A stretch of 11,390 nucleotides of DNA. Origin: CAYVDH01 sp964450355. Its GTDB lineage: Bacteria > Bacteroidota > Bacteroidia > NS11-12g > UBA955. Made by a program: the position numbers and the translations under genes. Positions 6,587 to 11,390 of this stretch are shown here, piece after piece (position 1 is the first letter of the stretch; the number at the start of each line of letters is the position of its first letter). The stretch covers positions 1 through 11,390 of the forward strand of contig CAYVDH010000114.1 of the NCBI GenBank assembly GCA_964450355.1, in the 5' to 3' direction. Below the pieces are notes generated by a model. It saw nothing but the letters and a program-made list of their open reading frames with translations. It did not search any database and had not been told where the DNA came from.

Positions 6587-7206
6587 AAGAGCAAAAAAAA
6601 GAAAGAGTAGTAGCCTACATTGATGGTTTTAACCTCTATTTTGGTATGAGGGAAGCTGGCTTTGACAATTGCAGATGGCTGAATGTCAGCAAATTAGTAA
6701 GTAGTTTGCTAAAGCCTCACCAGTCCCTTGTAGGCATAAAATATTTCACAAGCAGGGTAAGCAACAACCCCGATAAGCAGAAAAGACAATCTACCTATAT
6801 AGATGCCTTAGAAAGTACAGGTGCTAAAATTATCTACGGAAACTACCAAGATGGCTCAACCGAGTGTAAAAGATGTGGCCATATTTGGAGAACTGCGAAA
6901 GAGAAAATGACCGATGTAAATATAGCAACAGCCATTATAGTAGATGCCTATAAAGACGAATACGATATGGCAATGCTTATTTCAGGTGATAGTGATTTAA
7001 CACCTCCTATTCGTGAAGTACATAATTTATTCAAAAACAAAAGAGTGTTCATTGCTTTTCCACCCAAACGCCACAATAGTTCAATGGCATTGGTTGCCAA
7101 AGGTTCTGAAACTATTGGTAGAAAAAAATTAGTAGATGCACAGTTTGATGAAGAGGTGGTCAGCAAAACAGGCTATAAATTAAAAATTCCAACCGAGTGG
7201 AAATAA
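6577..7206 (+). CDS. NYN (LabA/DUF88-like) domain protein, predicted PIN-fold ribonuclease
   Basis: This is a 209-residue NYN-domain protein. It has the strand-1 motif AYIDGFNLYFG with D16 and N19, KMTDVNIATAIIVDA with D113, and LISGDSDLTPPI with D138 and D140. Together these give the acidic cluster that binds a metal ion in NYN/PIN-fold nucleases. Residues 97-104 (CKRCGHIW) are a Cys-x2-Cys knuckle inserted between the second and third acidic motifs. Only one such pair is visible, so a zinc site would need other ligands or a second subunit. Family members are usually RNases; the target here is unknown. The gene ends 10 bases before hsdR. No plus-strand promoter is obvious in the preceding gap, so expression probably depends on readthrough. 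The start is preceded by a direct-repeat copy, and codons 6-8 contain a run of eight As (6593-6600). Confidence 0.88.
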   Translation: MQEKEQKKERVVAYIDGFNLYFGMREAGFDNCRWLNVSKLVSSLLKPHQSLVGIKYFTSRVSNNPDKQKRQSTYIDALESTGAKIIYGNYQDGSTECKRCGHIWRTAKEKMTDVNIATAIIVDAYKDEYDMAMLISGDSDLTPPIREVHNLFKNKRVFIAFPPKRHNSSMALVAKGSETIGRKKLVDAQFDEEVVSKTGYKLKIPTEWK

Positions 7207-7216
7207 AAAATACATT

Positions 7217-10200
7217 ATGATTTTAAGTAACGATAATAAATACAGGGGCAATATTGGTTCATCTCTTAAACTGGATGAATACAGCCACGTAGAAAAACCT
7301 TTTATAGAGCAATTAAAGGGTTTAGGTTGGAACACTGGCAAGAACCAAGTGTTGGAGCTTGAAATGCAACAAACACCCGAACAGAGTTATCGTACTTCCT
7401 TTTCAGAAGTGGTATTGCAGCCTAAAATTCGTCAAGCATTAATTTCAATCAATCCATTTTTAACAGATGGACAGGTAGATGAAGTAGTATGGAAAATAAC
7501 CACCTTTCAAAAAAACAGCTTAATAGAAAACAATCAGCAGGTATTAACCTACTTGTTAGAAAATACAACGGTTTCTACCAATGAGCAAACAGGTGAATTA
7601 AGCCCAACAGTTCGGTTCATTGATTTTGAAAATATAGAGAACAATGTATTTACAGCCATTTCGCAATTCAAAGTAAAAGTTACAGGCACAGACCACCACA
7701 TCATTCCCGACCTGGTATTGTTTGTAAACGGTTTACCAATTGTTGTAGTAGAAGCCAAATCATCTAAAGTAAAAGAACCAATTGCCGAAGCCATAGACCA
7801 GCTAATGCGATATTCCGAACAAAGAGGTGATACAGGCGAAGGCAACAAAGAACTATTCTTTTACAATCAATTTATTATTACCACTTGCAGAACCGAAGCT
7901 AAGTTTGGTACAATAACCACAGGTATTGAAAAACACTTTTACCGTTGGACAGACCCCTATCCAAAATCATTAAATGATTTAGAACACGGTGCAAGTAGCC
8001 CCAACGACCAGCAACGTATGGTTGCAGGTATGTTAGATTTAAGAAACCTGTTAGATATTATTCAGGTATTCACTGTTTTTCAAATAGACGATAAAGGCAA
8101 GAAAATAAAAGTAGTTGGCAGATACCAACAATTTAGAGCAGTTAAAATAGCAACCAAGCGTTTAATTGAAGGTAAAAATCCTTTAGAACGTGGCGGTATT
8201 ATTTGGCACACACAAGGTTCGGGCAAATCATTAACAATGATGTTTATGGTTCGTGAAATGCGATTAAAGTCAGCTTTACAGTCTTGGAAAATTGTATTTA
8301 TTACCGACCGTACCCAACTGGAAGAACAGCTATCAGAAACAGGACACAGCATAGGGTTCACTATAAAAAATGCAAACTTCATTAATCCGAAAGCCACCCC
8401 AGACGGTAAGAGTTTGAAGGAATTATTAAGCAACGATAATTCAGATATGGTGATGGCAATGATCCATAAGTTTCAAGAAAATGGAGATTTGGAAGGCTTG
8501 CAAATTTTCCCCGAATTAAACCCCAATACCAACATTTTAGTAATGACCGATGAAGCCCATCGTTCTCAATACTCTTTGCTTGCAGCCAATTTAGATAAGG
8601 CATTACCCAATGCAACTTCAATTGGCTTTACAGGCACACCAACAGGCAAAACAGAGAAGAAATACAAAGACTACATTGATAAGTACACAATGCGTCAGGC
8701 CATTGATGATGGTGTTACTTTAGAAATAGTGTATGAAGGCTTTACACACAATGCTGAAATTCCTGATAAGAAAGGAATGGATAAAAAGTTTGAAGATGTA
8801 TTTAGTGATTATCAACTAACAGAACGCTTACAGATTTTAGGTTTTAGTAGTCGTGATGCTTATTTAGAAGCCATTGAAACCATTAGAGATAAGGCAAAAA
8901 ATATGGTAACACACTATGTAGAGCAAATCTTTACAGGTGGTTTTAAGGCTCAAATAGTTGCCAATAGTCGTGAAGCAGCAGTAAGGTATAAAGTAGCCAT
9001 TGAAGAAGCATTAAAACAAAAAATTGCTGAATTGGAAATCAACAATCCAATGAAAGTAAATATTGAAATGTTAAAGCAATTAGAGATAGCAGTAGTTATT
9101 TCGGGCAGTCACAACGATGCTTTGCATATCAAGGCTTTTACAAATGGCGATTATCACAAAAAGAGTATTAAGCGTTTCAAACTTCCATTTGGAAAAACAG
9201 ATGAAGAAGATACAGCCCTAAATGGCAATGTAGGTATCATTATAGTAAACAATATGTTGCTCACTGGTTTTGATGCACCTATTGAACAAGTAATGTATTT
9301 AGACAGGGTTATTATAGAACACAATCTATTACAAACAATAGCAAGGGTAAACCGAATTGGTCCCGAAGGAAAAAACAAAGGATTTATAGTTGATTATGTT
9401 GGCGTAGGCCATCATTTAAAAAGAGCCTTAGATACCTATGCAGAAAAAGAAATACAGGAAATTTTAGGCTGCATTTCAAACGATGAAGCGGAACTAAACG
9501 AACTTATAAAAGCACATAAGGACATTTGGGAATATTTAAAGCAACAAGGTTTGGAAGACTTGTCAGATAGCGATGCTTTCTTTGATGTGTTCTATGATGA
9601 GGATATACGATTTGAGTATATAAAACTTTATAAGAAGCTAACAACTTGTTTTAATGATGTTCTACCACGAAAGGAAGCATTAGACTTTTTTAATGACTGG
9701 AAAACATTTACTGAAATCAACGAATTAGCACTCAAACACTTTAGGGATGGTCGTTTCAGTATGAAAGGTATTCCACCAAAATTAAGAAGTATTGCAGATG
9801 AATTTTTAAAGAGTAGAGGCTTAGAACAAACAGTTGCACCAATATCAATTATTGCAGAAGATTTTCAAAAGGGAGTAAATACCAAGAAAAGAGAAAAAAC
9901 AAAAGCAGCAGAAGTTGAACACGCCATTCGCCATTACATTGATATTAATTTAGATGAAGACCCTGCATTGTTTGCCTCATTTGCCAAAACCTTAGAGGAG
10001 ATTTTAGAAAATTTCAAAGGCAACTGGAAAGCCATTTATGAAGAGTTAGAAAAACTAAGGGAGAAAATTAAGAACAGGGAAAAGGAAGAAACCTACGGTT
10101 TAGACCGCAAAAAGCATATGCCTTTCTTCAATTCATTTAAGGAATACCTATTTGACAATAGAAAATTAACCGATGAAGAAATTGCACAAAACGTAAATCT

Positions 10201-10417
10201 AACCCAACATATTTTCAATTTAGTTTCTACAGAAATAAAATTGACAGGCTTTTGGGATAGCACACCGGCACAGCTAAAACTAAAAGCAGAGTTGCAGAAG
10301 ATGTTATTATCACCCGACTTCAACAAATTGCCAAACATTGTAATTAAAAGAAACGAGTTGATTTCAAGAATAATGGAGTTAGCAAAAACTAATCATTTTA
10401 AAATCGTTACGGACTAA
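7217..10417 (+). CDS. hsdR: Type I restriction-modification system, restriction/translocase (R) subunit
   Basis: This is the ATP-driven DNA translocase and endonuclease subunit that attacks unmodified DNA far from the recognition site. The 1066 residues are normal for HsdR. The N-terminal PD-(D/E)xK nuclease has IPDLVLFVNGLPIVVVEAKSS, giving D165, E179 and K181, followed by the QxxxY-like segment QLMRYSEQ (195-202). The superfamily 2 helicase motor has Walker A HTQGSGKSLT (331-340), Walker B DEAH (445-448), motif III FTGTP (471-475), LLTGFDAP (about 680-688) and motif VI QTIARVNR (706-713). The C-terminal 270 residues are mostly helical and probably contact the methyltransferase core. All key motifs look intact, so the subunit is likely active. 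The stop overlaps the next start (TAATG). Confidence 0.96.
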   Translation: MILSNDNKYRGNIGSSLKLDEYSHVEKPFIEQLKGLGWNTGKNQVLELEMQQTPEQSYRTSFSEVVLQPKIRQALISINPFLTDGQVDEVVWKITTFQKNSLIENNQQVLTYLLENTTVSTNEQTGELSPTVRFIDFENIENNVFTAISQFKVKVTGTDHHIIPDLVLFVNGLPIVVVEAKSSKVKEPIAEAIDQLMRYSEQRGDTGEGNKELFFYNQFIITTCRTEAKFGTITTGIEKHFYRWTDPYPKSLNDLEHGASSPNDQQRMVAGMLDLRNLLDIIQVFTVFQIDDKGKKIKVVGRYQQFRAVKIATKRLIEGKNPLERGGIIWHTQGSGKSLTMMFMVREMRLKSALQSWKIVFITDRTQLEEQLSETGHSIGFTIKNANFINPKATPDGKSLKELLSNDNSDMVMAMIHKFQENGDLEGLQIFPELNPNTNILVMTDEAHRSQYSLLAANLDKALPNATSIGFTGTPTGKTEKKYKDYIDKYTMRQAIDDGVTLEIVYEGFTHNAEIPDKKGMDKKFEDVFSDYQLTERLQILGFSSRDAYLEAIETIRDKAKNMVTHYVEQIFTGGFKAQIVANSREAAVRYKVAIEEALKQKIAELEINNPMKVNIEMLKQLEIAVVISGSHNDALHIKAFTNGDYHKKSIKRFKLPFGKTDEEDTALNGNVGIIIVNNMLLTGFDAPIEQVMYLDRVIIEHNLLQTIARVNRIGPEGKNKGFIVDYVGVGHHLKRALDTYAEKEIQEILGCISNDEAELNELIKAHKDIWEYLKQQGLEDLSDSDAFFDVFYDEDIRFEYIKLYKKLTTCFNDVLPRKEALDFFNDWKTFTEINELALKHFRDGRFSMKGIPPKLRSIADEFLKSRGLEQTVAPISIIAEDFQKGVNTKKREKTKAAEVEHAIRHYIDINLDEDPALFASFAKTLEEILENFKGNWKAIYEELEKLREKIKNREKEETYGLDRKKHMPFFNSFKEYLFDNRKLTDEEIAQNVNLTQHIFNLVSTEIKLTGFWDSTPAQLKLKAELQKMLLSPDFNKLPNIVIKRNELISRIMELAKTNHFKIVTD

Positions 10418-11091
10418 TGCAGTTTGAATATGAAATAAAATATAGTAAACGCAAAACGCTTAACATCACTGTTGAACGTGACAGGAAAATTATTGTCCGT
10501 GCTCCAGAGAATACTTCTGCTCAAAAAATTGAAGAAGTATTGCAATCAAAAAAACAGTGGCTTAAAGAAAAAATTAATCATACACAGAAGTACCCAGTTG
10601 ATACACAAACCAAAGAATTTATTTCAGGTGAAACTTTATTGTATTTGGGTAAAAACTATCAGTTATTGGTGGTTGATGAAGCAATTGAAGGTGTTGAGTT
10701 TGAACAAAGATTTAGAATTTCAAAAGCCAATCAACCAAACGCAAATGCTTTATTCAAACAATGGTACTTACATCAAGCATTAAAGTTAATTGAGCCATTA
10801 GCTACCAATTTTGCAAAGAACTTAGGTGTAATATACAATGAGTTTAAAACCTCCGAAATGAAATACCGTTGGGGTTCTTGCACACCAGCAAATAATATCA
10901 TTTTCAATTGGCGTATTATCAAAGCACCGATGTATGTTTTAGAGTATTTGGTAGCACACGAGTTAGTGCATTTGATGGAAAACAATCATACACCACGTTT
11001 TTGGAATATACTATCAATTCAAGTACCTAATTATTTAAAAGCTAAAAAATGGCTAAAAGAAAATGGTCAATTATTGGAGGTAGATTTTTAA
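10417..11091 (+). CDS. YgjP-like zinc metallopeptidase (DUF45, M48-like)
   Basis: This is a 224-residue soluble protein of the YgjP/DUF45 family. The catalytic site is the HExxH motif VAHELVHLMENNH, with zinc ligands H181 and H185, catalytic E182 and a likely third ligand H191, followed by TPRFW. The conserved MKYRWGSCTPANNIIFNWRII block (149-168) is typical of the family. The N-terminal half (1-100) begins with YEIKYSKRKTLNITVERDRKIIVRAP, the usual beta-rich start. There is no signal peptide, so it should act in the cytoplasm. The start codon shares one base with the hsdR stop, so the genes are probably co-translated. Genes of this family often follow hsdR in type I loci. The substrate is unknown; processing or clearing of restriction subunits is one possibility, which is inference. 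Confidence 0.9.
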   Translation: MQFEYEIKYSKRKTLNITVERDRKIIVRAPENTSAQKIEEVLQSKKQWLKEKINHTQKYPVDTQTKEFISGETLLYLGKNYQLLVVDEAIEGVEFEQRFRISKANQPNANALFKQWYLHQALKLIEPLATNFAKNLGVIYNEFKTSEMKYRWGSCTPANNIIFNWRIIKAPMYVLEYLVAHELVHLMENNHTPRFWNILSIQVPNYLKAKKWLKENGQLLEVDF

Positions 11092-11119
11092 TAAAATAAA
11101 GAAAGAAAAAATGTAGTCA

Positions 11120-11390
11120 ATGCAGCAAATTCAATTAAATATCATTCCGTTTACACCAGTAGCAAGTAAAGGCACTTTCTCATTCTATGGTGAGAAGCAA
11201 AAAGGCTTTGCTCCTATCTACTGGGGTAAAATTATGGAAAACTTCCCCGAAGGCAGAGAAGCAAAGCATAAGAATTACTATACTGATTTCCAAGCACCGA
11301 GAGAAGGGGCAATTACCAAAGAAATAAAATTTGCTGATGCTATAAACTTTTCACTCCACTATTTCCGCCATTTGGTATTTAATTATTTCA
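11120..11390 (+). CDS. Unrecognised protein, N-terminal part (3' end outside window)
   Basis: An open frame from the ATG at 11120 runs to the right edge (90 complete codons). An in-frame stop (TAG at 11114-11116) lies just upstream, so the start is at or after this ATG. It begins 28 bases after the peptidase stop on the same strand, with an A-rich spacer and no promoter seen, so it probably belongs to the same transcript. The visible residues begin MQQIQLNIIPFTPV and are rich in aromatics (GTFSFYGEKQKGFAPIYWGK, HYFRHLVFNYF). No signal peptide, membrane segment or known catalytic motif is visible. I do not recognise the family. A beta-strand start followed by a helical aromatic segment would be compatible with the N-domain of a larger nucleic-acid-binding protein, but this is a guess. 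Confidence 0.7.
   Translation, partial: MQQIQLNIIPFTPVASKGTFSFYGEKQKGFAPIYWGKIMENFPEGREAKHKNYYTDFQAPREGAITKEIKFADAINFSLHYFRHLVFNYF

Noticed and set aside
6593..6600. Run of eight As near the NYN start as a phase-variation switch
   Set aside because: It lies in a Lys-rich stretch of an AT-rich genome and is short. Nothing else suggests slippage, and the frame is intact.
1..11390. CRISPR arrays, tRNA or rRNA genes, and insertion sequences
   Set aside because: I saw no regularly spaced repeats, no tRNA-like cloverleaf and no transposase in the window. The short repeats found are described as separate features.

Overview
The window is AT-rich DNA that fits a member of the Bacteroidota. The evidence is a DUF3987-type protein tail, weak or absent Shine-Dalgarno sequences, Bacteroidota-style TAnnTTTG promoter boxes and protein sequences typical of that phylum. 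No rRNA, tRNA, CRISPR array or insertion sequence was seen. Assignment below phylum is not supported.

Layout. Bases 3-635 are the C-terminal part of a DUF3987 protein, a family common on integrative and mobile elements. A 152-base gap follows (636-787). It holds interlocking hairpins and then a promoter/operator-like block. From 788 a same-strand gene train runs to the right edge: an XRE-family regulator (788-1081), an unusually long type I methyltransferase subunit hsdM (1094-3991), the specificity subunit hsdS (3997-5238), a SEFIR/TIR-domain protein with a winged-helix-like N-terminus (5235-6434), an NYN/LabA-type PIN-fold nuclease (6577-7206), the restriction/translocase subunit hsdR (7217-10417), a YgjP-like zinc metallopeptidase (10417-11091) and the start of an unrecognised gene (11120 to the edge).

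How the genes work together. HsdM, HsdS and HsdR together form a complete and apparently intact type I restriction-modification system. Most gaps are 0-28 bases, with an ATGA overlap between hsdS and the SEFIR gene and a TAATG overlap between hsdR and the peptidase gene, so the accessory genes look translationally integrated with the system. A SEFIR/TIR protein and a predicted RNase between the modification and restriction subunits suggest a layered defence: DNA restriction plus a possible abortive-infection arm (NAD+ depletion and/or RNA cleavage). This is inference.

The one large gap in the train (6435-6576) is the most unusual DNA here. It carries two perfect hairpins that read best on the minus strand as a small RNA with its own TACATTTG promoter box and an intrinsic terminator. 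It is bounded by an imperfect direct repeat of about 17-18 bases that includes the start codon of the NYN gene. This looks like a small sRNA-bearing cassette that landed in, or was duplicated into, an ancestral stop-to-start junction.
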